NCBI RefSeq assembly: GCF_902499175.1
Contig: NZ_CABVQC010000021.1
Span: 1 to 64,000, forward strand
Origin: Burkholderia aenigmatica
GTDB taxonomy: Bacteria; Pseudomonadota; Gammaproteobacteria; Burkholderiales; Burkholderiaceae
DNA: 64,000 bases
Direction of reading: 5' to 3'
Under the pieces are notes generated by a model. That model ran no database searches, was not told where the DNA came from, and worked only from the letters and a program-made list of their open reading frames with translations. How positions within the stretch are numbered: position 1 is the stretch's first letter; each line of letters opens with the position of its first letter. The position numbers were made by a program, and so were the translations under genes. Below, one piece after another: positions 25,350 through 33,771 of the stretch.

Positions 25350-26243
25350 TTACTTTGGCGAAAGACAAGCAGCCGTAAAGCTCGTGCCCTTCGGTAAGAG
25401 AATCGCGTTGCCCGGCAGCTTCCCGATGGGATTCAGATCCAGCTTTTTGCCGTCTGGCCCAAGGATCAAGCACCCGATCGCTTCCGGGTGTAGCACAGTG
25501 GAATCCGAGGCGGCCGTAGTCTTGACAGAGACTTCCGGTGCATGCGGGGCCAAGGCCGCAGCGGCGATCACCATGCACAGCCCCAGAAACATCCCGACGT
25601 TCAACACCAAGTCCGTGTAACGGCTTGTCGTCTTCAACCTGCGGAACGCAATCGACATCAGCAAGGCAACCAGCAGTCCGGACAGACTGGCAAGCAACTG
25701 TATGGCGATGATTTCGTTCGTTTGCGTCTGGCGAATGTGCTGGCCAAGCCCCCACGACAGCCCGAACGCGTTCCAGACGATCAGCGAGATGAACAACGCG
25801 ATACCCGTCGGATGCCGGCGAGTCACGTCGATCACACGTGCCGGTGCAGACATGAACGCAAGGACACTCAGGTCGGCCAGCGCGGCAGAAAGCATCCAAA
25901 GCGGAGACCAATTCGCCCAATGATGCAGAACAACCGGGATAGCAGCGCAGCCCAGCAACCACGCCAGGAACTGATCCTTCGGAAGCGACCGATTCTGGTA
26001 ATGCTGCTTGACACTGCCCTCGAGCATCGCGATTACCGGAACGAGCAGTAATCCGAGCCAGAAGTACAGCATTCCGGAGGCAAAGTGCTCGAACTGCGTT
26101 GGCATATTCGGCCCCAGACCCAGCTCCACTTGCCGCAGGCTCGTGATTGGCTCGAAGGATCGCGCGAGGCCTCTATGCGCCATGGTCACTGCTGCGGCTG
26201 CCCCCCAGATGATCCAACGGAAAACGAGAGATTTTTTGGTCAT
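25350..26243 (-). CDS. polytopic membrane protein (297 aa)
   Basis: About seven hydrophobic helices between residues 8 and 235, followed by a roughly 60-residue extracytoplasmic tail with two Cys. No transporter signature recognised. First gene of the 26243-24654 run. Confidence 0.75.
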   Translation of the reverse strand: MTKKSLVFRWIIWGAAAAVTMAHRGLARSFEPITSLRQVELGLGPNMPTQFEHFASGMLYFWLGLLLVPVIAMLEGSVKQHYQNRSLPKDQFLAWLLGCAAIPVVLHHWANWSPLWMLSAALADLSVLAFMSAPARVIDVTRRHPTGIALFISLIVWNAFGLSWGLGQHIRQTQTNEIIAIQLLASLSGLLVALLMSIAFRRLKTTSRYTDLVLNVGMFLGLCMVIAAAALAPHAPEVSVKTTAASDSTVLHPEAIGCLILGPDGKKLDLNPIGKLPGNAILLPKGTSFTAACLSPK

Positions 26244-26354
26244 ATTGCGTGTCGTAGTAAGTCTTAGGCTCTGTAAGGCATCGGCGCAGCCGAACCGGGG
26301 ATTCGTTTCGACGCGACACCGTCTGCCAGCGGGATGGCGAATGAATTCCGCCCT

Positions 26355-26618
26355 TCACCCCTGCTTTTTCACGGGTGCGGAGCCATTCGGCGGCCTCGCC
26401 TGAAGGGGTTGGACGACGTGGTAGCCAATACCAAACCAACCCTGCTTTTCCTGAACAACACACGTCGGCGTCGATCCGGTGCAAGGCTTTGCCGCACCCA
26501 CGCCACTCTGGTATCCGAACGCGTACGCGAAGTACGCCACGGCGCCCCACCCGAAGATGGTTGCAAATGCGCCCAGGCCGCTCAGTCCATCCCAGCTATC
26601 GAAATCGTCGAAGATCAT
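26355..26618 (-). CDS. small membrane protein (87 aa)
   Basis: One to two hydrophobic stretches at about 13-38 with glycine repeats, then a Cys pair (KPCTGSTPTC) and a Pro-rich tail. SD is weak. Lies between two envelope-related genes. Confidence 0.62.
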   Translation of the reverse strand: MIFDDFDSWDGLSGLGAFATIFGWGAVAYFAYAFGYQSGVGAAKPCTGSTPTCVVQEKQGWFGIGYHVVQPLQARPPNGSAPVKKQG

Positions 26619-26703
26619 GCCGTTGAGTACTTCAGCGTTGTTCGACGCGCAATTGGATCGCGCCGAGTTGGAAAGTTTTTCCGCTTGCGCTTGGTTCGGA
26701 GTC

Positions 26704-26730
26704 GGCTACCTCGATCGAGGTGAGGTAGCC
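26704..26730. repeat. 8-bp inverted repeat, possible terminator stem
   Basis: GGCTACCT (26704-26711) and AGGTAGCC (26723-26730), with a CGATCG-containing loop, 24 bases past the stop of the LysM gene. No T-run follows, so a terminator role is uncertain. Confidence 0.45.
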
Positions 26731-26753
26731 ACCTCCTTGAGCCGAGAAAACAA

Positions 26754-27923
26754 TCAGCGCGCCGGAATCACCAGCTTCTGCCCGACCAGGATCAAATTCG
26801 GATTCGGAATGTTGTTCCGGGTCTGAATTTCACGGTACCGCTGACCGTCGCCCAGCTGGTTGGACGCGATCAGGTTGAGCGTGTCTCGCTGGCGCACCGT
26901 GTAGGCGTGCTCGCCGGCGCCCGCGGCCCTGGTCTGCGTCTGGTTGCTGATGAAGTACTTGCGCAGCAGATCGAGATAGGCGGGCGACTGCTTGACCTTC
27001 GCGATCGCAGCATTCAAGTAGATCAGCAGCTCCTGGTCTTGTGCGCGCACGCCGATCTTGTAAGCGATGTTCGAGCCGTCGAGCTTCGTGATCGCAAACC
27101 GCAGGTCCGAGCCCTTGATCGAATCGACCGCAAACGGGTAGTCGTAAATGAATGCGTCCACTGCACCGCTGTCCACACTCTTCTGGATGAAGGCGGGATC
27201 GGAATCGTCTTCCTCGACAACCGTCGTGTTCGGATACTGGCTCGTCACGAAGGCGCGTACGTCCGGATCGCCTTTGAGGATACCAACGCGCTTGCCTGCG
27301 AGATCTGCCGCCGTGCGAATCGGTGAACCCGAGCGCACGATCAGCGAGTAGCCGAAGTCATCGATGTAGGGAACCGTGTACACGACCCCTTGAACCGGAC
27401 GATTGTCCTGGAACGTCAGACCGTCCATCGCGATATCGACGCCATGATTGCCGTCCGTATCGTTCGAAAGCAGTTGCTTGGGCACACCCGCGTACGTATC
27501 GACCTCGTGATGCATGTCGACCTGCACCTGCTTCCCATCAGGACTGAAGGATGGGTCGGCGAAAAGCAACTTGGCGAAATCGACATTGAAGCCGTGAGCC
27601 GGGCCGCCGTTCTCGTCGTCGTAGAACGGTGCGCTCGGGTTCTGGACAGAGACCCTCACGAGGCCGTTCTTGGTGATCGCCTTGAGCGTGTCCGAGTCCG
27701 GTTTATAACCGCCAGGCAAGGCCACCGTATTGGCCGCCGGCGCCCGTGCCACAGCCGCTGCTGCGGAGCTCGCGTCGAATCCGCTCGGCGTACCTTGAGT
27801 CTGAATGCTGGCCGATTGCTGACCGCCCGTCAGCTTCGACAGGCCGCCCTGCTGGAAAAGCCAAACCACGCCAATGACCACGATGAACGCGGCGGCGCCG
27901 AGAATTTTCCCGATATTCTTCAT
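26754..27923 (-). CDS. solute-binding protein domain fused to LysM
   Basis: A 389-aa protein. An N-terminal membrane anchor (residues 7-24) and an Ala/Ser-rich linker lead to a type-3 extracellular solute-binding domain at about 75-325, including VRVSVQNPSAPFY, GKRVGILKGDP and DAFIYDYPFAV. A LysM domain (about 342-388, YTVRQRDTLNLIASNQLGDG) ends the protein. It would sit in the periplasm, tethered, binding a small solute and peptidoglycan. No transporter permease or ATPase is near. Confidence 0.88.
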   Translation of the reverse strand: MKNIGKILGAAAFIVVIGVVWLFQQGGLSKLTGGQQSASIQTQGTPSGFDASSAAAAVARAPAANTVALPGGYKPDSDTLKAITKNGLVRVSVQNPSAPFYDDENGGPAHGFNVDFAKLLFADPSFSPDGKQVQVDMHHEVDTYAGVPKQLLSNDTDGNHGVDIAMDGLTFQDNRPVQGVVYTVPYIDDFGYSLIVRSGSPIRTAADLAGKRVGILKGDPDVRAFVTSQYPNTTVVEEDDSDPAFIQKSVDSGAVDAFIYDYPFAVDSIKGSDLRFAITKLDGSNIAYKIGVRAQDQELLIYLNAAIAKVKQSPAYLDLLRKYFISNQTQTRAAGAGEHAYTVRQRDTLNLIASNQLGDGQRYREIQTRNNIPNPNLILVGQKLVIPAR

Positions 27924-27952
27924 GTTTCCTCGCTAGGTCGTTGTGGTACGTT

Positions 27953-28723
27953 TTACTGCTGCGGGCGTTGCGAAGGCAACGACACGCGCGGATCGGTCGC
28001 GATCGCCGTTTGCGTGTCTTGTGCAAGCGCGGCCTGCTGCGCCTGCTTGACTTCCGGGTTGTCGAGCAGAGCCGTTTCCATCTGGCTGAATGCCATGTTG
28101 ACGGACTTCATGACGGAATCGATCGACGCGTCGGTCTTGATTTGCTCGAACGTGTTGCCCGACTGCTGACCGGCGACCTTGTTCATGCGCTGCGCGGCTT
28201 GCGACATGTCCCACATCGCCTTGGCTCGGTCGATCGCATGCGCGAAATTGTCGAGCTCCGCGTTCACCTGTTTGTAGCGATCCTCACGGAAATGCAAAAG
28301 CTGCTGCATCGTGGCGAGTTGCGCACGGAAGCGCGGCGCATCGTCCGGATACTGCTTTTCGAACACGCCGACCTTGTCCTGGAAGTTCTTGACCTCCGTA
28401 CGGAACAGGGTGATGCGGTCGGCGAAATCCGAGGCCGCACGCCGCTTATCGGCGAGTTGGTTGATCAGCGTTTCGATCGGGTTGGCCATCGCTTCGGCGA
28501 CGACCATTTTGACCTGCGTGTTGCGCAGTTTCATCTCGACCACCGGCCCGAAATAGATCGCCGCCAAACCTACAGCACCTGCGGCAATCAGGGCCAACAG
28601 CCCCTTCAGCAGTAGCAGTGCCGCCGGCGCCGCAATCGCCACCCCGGCAGCGATCACGATCCACTTGACGATCTTGGCTTTGCGAGCCGTTTCGGGGCTT
28701 ACATTCGGAATGAAAGAGTTCAT
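27953..28723 (-). CDS. membrane-anchored coiled-coil protein (256 aa)
   Basis: Hydrophobic segments at about 17-35 and 38-60, then a long, mostly helical soluble region (about 70-225) rich in Gln/Asp/Arg, with a PspA-like look but no proven relationship. 29 bases upstream of the solute-binding/LysM gene, so the two are probably co-expressed. Confidence 0.8.
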   Translation of the reverse strand: MNSFIPNVSPETARKAKIVKWIVIAAGVAIAAPAALLLLKGLLALIAAGAVGLAAIYFGPVVEMKLRNTQVKMVVAEAMANPIETLINQLADKRRAASDFADRITLFRTEVKNFQDKVGVFEKQYPDDAPRFRAQLATMQQLLHFREDRYKQVNAELDNFAHAIDRAKAMWDMSQAAQRMNKVAGQQSGNTFEQIKTDASIDSVMKSVNMAFSQMETALLDNPEVKQAQQAALAQDTQTAIATDPRVSLPSQRPQQ

Positions 28724-28992
28724 TGAGGCTCCTCGGTTTATCTGATTCGGATTGATTCTAAAAACTGACTTCGCCTTTTCAAGGGGCGACGTGTGCCTGC
28801 TTTAGTCGGGAAGCCTGAATCCCGGGAGTCCTCCCTTTGGCTCTGCCATATCCCTTCCGGACAAGAAGCTGGCAGTGTGCCGCGCCGAAGCGACGTTGCC
28901 CATGAGATCAACGCAGGTGTTAACGGCAGATTTGCGGAGAAATTGAAGCCCATGCATCCTGCAAGTTCTCACCCTTCCCGGACGCTCCATGA
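28724..28992. other. intergenic stretch, no gene seen
   Basis: It holds a TCGGGA/TCCCGG imperfect stem at about 28809-28830 and AT-rich sequence just before the coiled-coil gene that may be its promoter. No reading frame is convincing on either strand. Confidence 0.4.
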
Positions 28993-29331
28993 TCAGGCCC
29001 ATCGGAAACGCCGTACTGCATGGATCGCCACCCCCTCTTCTCGTTCGACTTGGTCCGCCGGAAGCCAGTGCTCTCCACGTTCCAGTTGGGAAATGATGTC
29101 CCATTGTTGGATCTCAAATGCGATGCTCGGATCGGTTCGGGCACCGTTGACGACCGGGTAGAGGTACCAGAACTCCGGGAACTGGTTCTCGCGCTCGAGT
29201 CGGAACCGTAGCTCGCCGTCGATCAGAATGTCGTAGTTCCCCGTCGCGTCGTGCTCGTAGCACACGCGATCAGCGTACTTGCCGGAACTCGCACGACTGC
29301 GGATGACGGGTTTTCGGGTAGATACAGGCAT
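28993..29331 (-). CDS. hypothetical protein (112 aa)
   Basis: A soluble, aromatic-rich protein with AAGG 5 bases before ATG. No domain recognised. Preceded by a structured leader of about 170 bases and a copy of the TTCC-N5-GGAA motif. Confidence 0.72.
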   Translation of the reverse strand: MPVSTRKPVIRSRASSGKYADRVCYEHDATGNYDILIDGELRFRLERENQFPEFWYLYPVVNGARTDPSIAFEIQQWDIISQLERGEHWLPADQVEREEGVAIHAVRRFRWA

Positions 29332-29500
29332 TCGAGCCTTGCGATTGGATAGTGTCGACTCATTGTGTCGGGCGACGCTTCCAGTTCAAGCCCCGACAAA
29401 AAATCGGCCCCAGGCTGAGTACGGGGATACCAGCGTGGGGCCCAAGGGCAATCGACGTATTGACGTCGAATCGAGGGACGGCAATGAAGATCCGTCGAGA
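29332..29500 (-). promoter_or_regulatory. long structured leader upstream of 112-aa gene
   Basis: In transcript order there is a GGCCCCA/TGGGGCC stem (about 29413-29445) enclosing GCTGG...CAGC, then a GTCGGG/CCCGAC stem (about 29369-29397). The layout recalls P1 and P3 of leaders A-C, but sequence identity is low and no SD-masking stem is evident. Confidence 0.35.
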
Positions 29501-29527
29501 TGATCCTACCACAAATTTCGCTCTATA

Positions 29528-29542
29528 CTTCCTGATGGGAAG
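29528..29542. promoter_or_regulatory. TTCC-N5-GGAA motif
   Basis: CTTCCTGATGGGAAG, a near-perfect copy of the recurring motif. On the minus strand it is followed directly by TATAGA. It lies between the long leader (to the left) and the terminator at 29577-29612. Confidence 0.5.
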
Positions 29543-29576
29543 TAGACGGAAGGATTTTTCCAGCTCGGGCAGGGCG

Positions 29577-29612
29577 AAAAAAATGCCCGGCTGGGGTTTC
29601 CAGACCGGGCAT
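29577..29612 (-). terminator. intrinsic terminator without an obvious gene upstream
   Basis: ATGCCCGG/CCGGGCAT arms (29583-29590, 29605-29612) with further inner pairing, followed on the minus strand by a run of seven T. A classic rho-independent terminator. Confidence 0.88.
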
Positions 29613-29722
29613 CCGTCCGTGCTTCCTTTAACTTCCTACCACTTACGGGAGAAGCGGTTCCAATATACACATGAACTTCAGACCCCTCCAAATAGTTTTT
29701 CGAGATCGCACAAAATTTTCCA
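29613..29722 (-). ncRNA. candidate small RNA
   Basis: Between a motif copy (TTCCTGACGGGAA, about 29724-29736) and the strong terminator there is only a 22-codon frame and a 9-codon frame with GGAGG. A short transcript of about 110-140 nt is the simplest reading. Promoter -10 (TAATGG) is weak. Confidence 0.35.
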
Positions 29723-29811
29723 TTAGATTCCCGTCAGGAAGCGCGTGAGAATTCCAACGCTCCGACGCGTGGTGCCTTGCTGCGCAGCAGGCCGATGCTA
29801 TCCTCGTTGCC

Positions 29812-30500
29812 ATGCCAAGTACGTCCCCTTCCCCGCTTGCTATTGTCGGCCGTCTCAGCATTCCGCCCGCGGCGCTTGAACACCGCTTCACCGTCGAGGC
29901 GCTGGCGGTCGCGCATTCCCGCGAATCCCAGGATCTTGAGCGCGTGATCGGAACCGACAACACCGGACGCTGCGAACTGTACGGGTGGGCGCCGCATGTA
30001 GCCCCACATGCCGACGGGTTCGGCTTTGTCTACCTCGTCTGCCTGAATGACGGGAAAACGTCGATCTGTGTCCGGGATACTTCCGACGCGGTGTACGAGG
30101 TGTTTGCGCCTGCCGGCGCCATAATACGGCTCGACGATCGGATGGAGCATTGGACGTCGGATACGGCCGCGCGTGTTGCGCCTTCGTCGGCCATTTTCCC
30201 GAACCTGACGACGAAGCTGCGATCGCTCAGCTCGAAGCCGGCATCGCCGCCCTAGCCACGGGGCTCTATGCGGGATCGCCGCGCGTGCGGGACGGTTTCC
30301 GCGTTCTGCTGGATGACGAGTGCTGGTCGGCCGCAACGCTTGACGACGATCTCGAAACGACGCAACTGCAGGAAGCAGAGACCGCGGGGCGCTGGATCGA
30401 GATGTGCTCGCATTGCGGCAAACCCGCCGTCAGGCCGGATCCGAAATGGCCGTACAGCATGGCACTGTCTCGATGCTTGAAGCATCTGACTGGCCGCTGA
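29812..30500 (+). pseudogene. 2OG-Fe(II)-oxygenase-like protein, frameshifted
   Basis: The first part (frame to 30255) has PHADGFG (HxD, about residue 64) and AGAIIRLDDRMEHWTSD with the second His. The second part (frame to 30500) continues CAFVGHFPEPDDEAAI and ends with a CSHCGKP zinc-like turn. Adding one T at the TT near 30175 joins them into a 229-aa protein. The same HxD ... DDR-x-x-H ... R pattern is in the gene at 36781-37293. As written the gene is broken. Confidence 0.62.
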
Positions 30501-30512
30501 CAACCGATGGGC

Positions 30513-30830
30513 TTACAGTTGTTCTGCCGGCTGGCCGGCCATGAGAATGGCAGCATGCCTGTTCTGGTGGACCTCGCTACGCCCCTTGTCCGCCAGCGCG
30601 GACAGGAACGTTCGATCGTCCATCCTGAACCGGCATAGCAGTTGGTTGATATTCGCGACCTTGACGACCTGGGCGATTGTCAGAGTGCCCAGGATATCAG
30701 CCACCTCCGCAGAGATCCCCAGCCGGAACATTCCGGCGTCGCGGTCCTCGCGCAGCATACGTTGCGCGAGCAAGAGATAAGACATGTTCAGTTCCCGAAT
30801 CTCGGTCGGGATGTCGTAATTCGATTGCAT
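30513..30830 (-). CDS. flhD: orphan flagellar regulator FlhD
   Basis: A 105-aa protein. [36 protein letters not shown] and NQLLCRFR align clearly with FlhD, the DNA-binding partner of FlhC in the master activator of flagellar genes. Length is near the usual 105-119 aa. No flhC is nearby, unlike chromosomal flhDC, so it probably acts on host FlhC or on its own targets. Expressed from the promoter at 30941-30965. The SD is weak (AGGT 12 bases upstream). Confidence 0.92.
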   Translation of the reverse strand: MQSNYDIPTEIRELNMSYLLLAQRMLREDRDAGMFRLGISAEVADILGTLTIAQVVKVANINQLLCRFRMDDRTFLSALADKGRSEVHQNRHAAILMAGQPAEQL

Positions 30831-30940
30831 GGCCGGTGCTGTACCTGATTGAGCGCGTAACCCGTCTCTACAGGTCCGCTGTTTCGGGGTAGCCGCGCTT
30901 TCGAGTGGCGCAGGTCAGGTGAGATTTTTCAGGAACCGAT

Positions 30941-30965
30941 GCTATACGAATTTCTTGTTGGGAAG
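30941..30965 (-). promoter_or_regulatory. promoter of flhD with TTCCCAACAAGAAA motif
   Basis: Minus-strand -10 TATAGC at 30941-30946 and the recurring motif at 30951-30965, five bases apart. Transcription would start near 30934, leaving a leader of about 100 bases before flhD. Confidence 0.6.
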
Positions 30966-30984
30966 TTATATCAGGAGGAAACTT

Positions 30985-31113
30985 TTGTCAGAATTACAAC
31001 GTGAACGCCGCATCTCTCTGTTGAAGTTCCTTCCAAGAACTCAGTTTTTAGCCGCGAGCACTGTGTTTGCGCGACGGTACTTCACAACACGATCGAGATC
31101 CCGCTGCGTCTGA
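30985..31113 (+). CDS. possible 42-aa protein with TTG start
   Basis: AGGAGG at 30973-30978 stands 6 bases before TTG in a frame reading SELQRERRISLLKFLPRTQF. The SD is strong, but the frame overlaps the 3' end of the HD gene on the other strand by 73 bases and has no relatives known to me. Confidence 0.25.
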   Translation: MSELQRERRISLLKFLPRTQFLAASTVFARRYFTTRSRSRCV

Positions 31114-31472
31114 TTTTGAATTCGCGACAGATCGCTGTTGTCGCCGATATCGCGGAGCTTGACCTTCCTGCCCGATTGGATCCGTCGCGGCCCGCCGGAT
31201 GAAGTCGCCGTAGCTCTCCCCCGGAAGCCGCGTCACGCATACGATCGCGTCGACGACACGCGCGGAAAAACCTTCTTCCCGCAGCCTCGCTGCCGTCCAC
31301 ACTCCCCGGTTGTCTTCGATCACGTCATGGAGCGCACCAACCATGCGCTCGTCGTCGATGTCCCCCGCGAGCATGACACGCATCGGATCCAGGACGTAGG
31401 ATTGCCGCCCTTGTCCACCTGTCCTGAATGGACCTCGACCATGATCTGGATTGCGCGCTCGAGCGTCGCCAT
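31041..31472 (-). pseudogene. HD-domain (RelA/SpoT-type hydrolase-like) protein, two frameshifts
   Basis: Starts MATLERAIQIMVEVHSGQVD at 31472 and ends ANTVLAAKN at 31041. The middle carries ALHDVIEDN (the HD pair) and VTRLPGESYGDFI, then KLRDIGDNSDLSRI, the typical order of SpoT/MESH1-like HD hydrolases. Two single-base changes break it: a missing G in GGGC near 31404 and an extra G in GGG near 31177. Restoring both gives 143 aa. Net length is a multiple of three. Confidence 0.68.
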
Positions 31473-31492
31473 GGAGTTCTACTAGACGCCCG

Positions 31493-32026
31493 TCAGACAC
31501 TTGCCGATGGCCGCACCGGCGCACCACGCTTGACGAAGAATTTGTCGACCCGTGCGTCGATGCCGGCCCGGTAGCGTTGGAGCTTCGCGGCATTTGCCGC
31601 TTGCCATTCCAGATCGAATGGCTGCAGAACGGTCGAATCTATCCGGTGGGCGATCAAGTAGTACACCACTGCCCTGACCTTCTTCCCCTTCTCATTGGCG
31701 TAATAACGCGCCAGCTTCACTGCGTTACGCGCCGCCGGCCTGTACGACTTGTCCTTGTGCGCCCGAAAACCGCCGCACTTGCGCTTGGCCGCGAGGATCT
31801 GGTCCTTGTCCGATACCCAGAAGCGGCCGGACCAGCCAACATACCCGGCCGTGTCGATCGACCACGTTCCATTGCGGAACTCCGCTTCCACGGCGTTTCC
31901 GTTCCTGTCCTTCAGTCGATATTTCCCGGTCAGGCTCGGCTTGACCTCGAAGCTGAAATGGCCTGCTTGTTCTTTCCACTGCACGGTATCTTTCCTCTCA
32001 CTATTTCCGCTCGTCACTTTCGGCAT
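31493..32026 (-). CDS. hypothetical protein (177 aa)
   Basis: A basic protein with a beta-rich first half (GKYRLKDRNGNAVEAEF) and a helical, Lys/Arg-rich second half. No domain recognised. Followed within 20 bases by the HD-domain pseudogene. The 32027-32195 gap upstream holds no gene. Confidence 0.75.
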   Translation of the reverse strand: MPKVTSGNSERKDTVQWKEQAGHFSFEVKPSLTGKYRLKDRNGNAVEAEFRNGTWSIDTAGYVGWSGRFWVSDKDQILAAKRKCGGFRAHKDKSYRPAARNAVKLARYYANEKGKKVRAVVYYLIAHRIDSTVLQPFDLEWQAANAAKLQRYRAGIDARVDKFFVKRGAPVRPSASV

Positions 32027-32195
32027 TGGTCCGCCGATAGCTCCTGAAGGTGCGCCACATCAGGCCAGCCTTGCACGCTCGGCCAAGACAACAAACACGA
32101 ACGCCAGCAGACCATATCAGCCTATCACGCAAGGTTCCAGGTTTTACGGTCGATCAAGCGCTTGGGATACTACTCGATCGACTTTACCAGGTGAC

Positions 32196-32492
32196 CTAGA
32201 GAAGGCTACTCAACCAGTCCTCGGCATGACTGCACCCCAGCCAGAAATCATAGGCACCACTGTCGTACGCGTTCGTGAGTTCGTCCCTTCGCGAAAACCG
32301 AGGCGTGTTGAAATACACGCCGTAATCTGCCCTACCAAGCCGATACGCGCGTGCCATCGCCCAATCTTGGCACCGGCTTCTTGCCTCTTTACTGAACGGA
32401 CCGATAACATGGCTAACTAGCCAGACAACCCTGATTTTCCACCCGTACCAGATCGGGCTGTCGCGCCGAGACCGTAGCTTCTGAATGTTCAT
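32196..32492 (-). CDS. hypothetical protein (98 aa)
   Basis: ATG overlaps the stop of the PAPS-reductase-like gene by 4 bases, with GGAGC 6 bases upstream. Trp-rich, ends AYDFWLGCSHAEDWLSSLL. Unknown function. Confidence 0.75.
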   Translation of the reverse strand: MNIQKLRSRRDSPIWYGWKIRVVWLVSHVIGPFSKEARSRCQDWAMARAYRLGRADYGVYFNTPRFSRRDELTNAYDSGAYDFWLGCSHAEDWLSSLL

Positions 32493-33682
32493 GAGGTTGC
32501 TCCTTCAAGTTCGTGGGACTCGGGGTTCATTGCGCAGCGTCGATTCGAATCAACCGCGAAAACTAGATGTGCGGATAATCCCGTGACGGTCGTGGGACTC
32601 GCCTTCTTTGTGCGGATCAGCACTTCATACCGTTCCTGAATGGCCCCCGCTGTCGTGTATTCGATGTCGATTCCGACCGCGGCCGCAACGTCGCGCCTGA
32701 CGTCGGCCAGCAACTCTGCGTCGGACTGGTTCGGAATGGCATGCGGCCATCCAGGGCTGTACAGCAGATGCCGAGGGATGCGCGCCTCGGCTTCCTGCCG
32801 AGCGCTCGCTGCAACCTTCGCTGCGGTGGCCCGATCTCGCTGATCCGCCGACAGAAGTTGCGGCGCGACATCAGACAGCCAGCGGCTACCTTGAAAAGCG
32901 AATGTCGATACACACTCGAGTTCGACCATCTCGCGATAGAGATCGGCATTGTCCGCGCACGTCGACGCCGCCAACAGATCAGCCTCTGAACTCATGATGC
33001 AGTACGCGCACGAGACACGAGATGTCCCATAGATGGTGTAGGCCTCGTGCAGAGAGAGGTTATGGCGCTGGATAATAGCCATCACATCGCCGGCCTTCCA
33101 CTCGATGATCGGATTCCAGGACAATCCCGGCGCATTCTTGCGTTCCAGCTTTGCCATGGGAGCCGACACCGGCATCCGCTGACGCGCGGGACTCTCCTCG
33201 CGCCGGACGCCAGTCGCGCTGACGATCGGCAAACCCGGGAAGCGCTTGCGCAACTCGCTCGCGATGGGCGCGGACTTCAGCTCGGACGTGCAGAAGCGCA
33301 TGGACGGCGTGCTCCACGGCAGCACGAGCTTGACGCATTCGAGTTGCTGGTAGCGGCCGAGGTTTGCCGCCCAGCGGCCCTGCCAGCGAGCCAGCATATC
33401 GCCCGCTGCCCTTCGCGCGATCAGCAGTTCATAGTCGAGATACTCGGCGAGACGCTCGCAGACCGGCAGGCTGTCACGCCATTCGACGCGACCGAGATCA
33501 GCGTGGACCAGGACGCGCGGGCCTATATGCCCGATCGCGTTCAGATATTCGTGCGTCGCGAGCGCGCAGGCCTGGCTGTCTCGCCCGCCCGACACGCCGA
33601 TCGCGCATACGGCGCCGGCGGCAAGAAGCGCATCGACTTCGGGAGTTTCAGCGACAGGGAGCTGGTTCGGGGCTGGGATCAT
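32489..33682 (-). CDS. PAPS-reductase-family (PP-loop) protein
   Basis: A 397-aa protein. PP-loop SGGRDS at 31-36, then VLVHADLGRVEW and a RFCTSELKSAPI segment, and a late SCAYCIM Cys pair typical of iron-sulphur-containing members. Standard PAPS reductases are shorter (about 240 aa). Longer forms of this family occur on phages and plasmids, for example DndC-like or IbrA-like proteins. No dnd genes are present, so function stays open: ATP-pyrophosphatase-type activation in DNA, RNA or sulphur chemistry. Confidence 0.88.
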   Translation of the reverse strand: MIPAPNQLPVAETPEVDALLAAGAVCAIGVSGGRDSQACALATHEYLNAIGHIGPRVLVHADLGRVEWRDSLPVCERLAEYLDYELLIARRAAGDMLARWQGRWAANLGRYQQLECVKLVLPWSTPSMRFCTSELKSAPIASELRKRFPGLPIVSATGVRREESPARQRMPVSAPMAKLERKNAPGLSWNPIIEWKAGDVMAIIQRHNLSLHEAYTIYGTSRVSCAYCIMSSEADLLAASTCADNADLYREMVELECVSTFAFQGSRWLSDVAPQLLSADQRDRATAAKVAASARQEAEARIPRHLLYSPGWPHAIPNQSDAELLADVRRDVAAAVGIDIEYTTAGAIQERYEVLIRTKKASPTTVTGLSAHLVFAVDSNRRCAMNPESHELEGATS

Positions 33683-33771
33683 GAGCTTGTTTCAGAAAAT
33701 GGCCAAAACTGAAACAAGGATGCCTGTACCTCACGCTTATTCTAGTGGGCAGGAACAGGTGAAGCCGCGCG

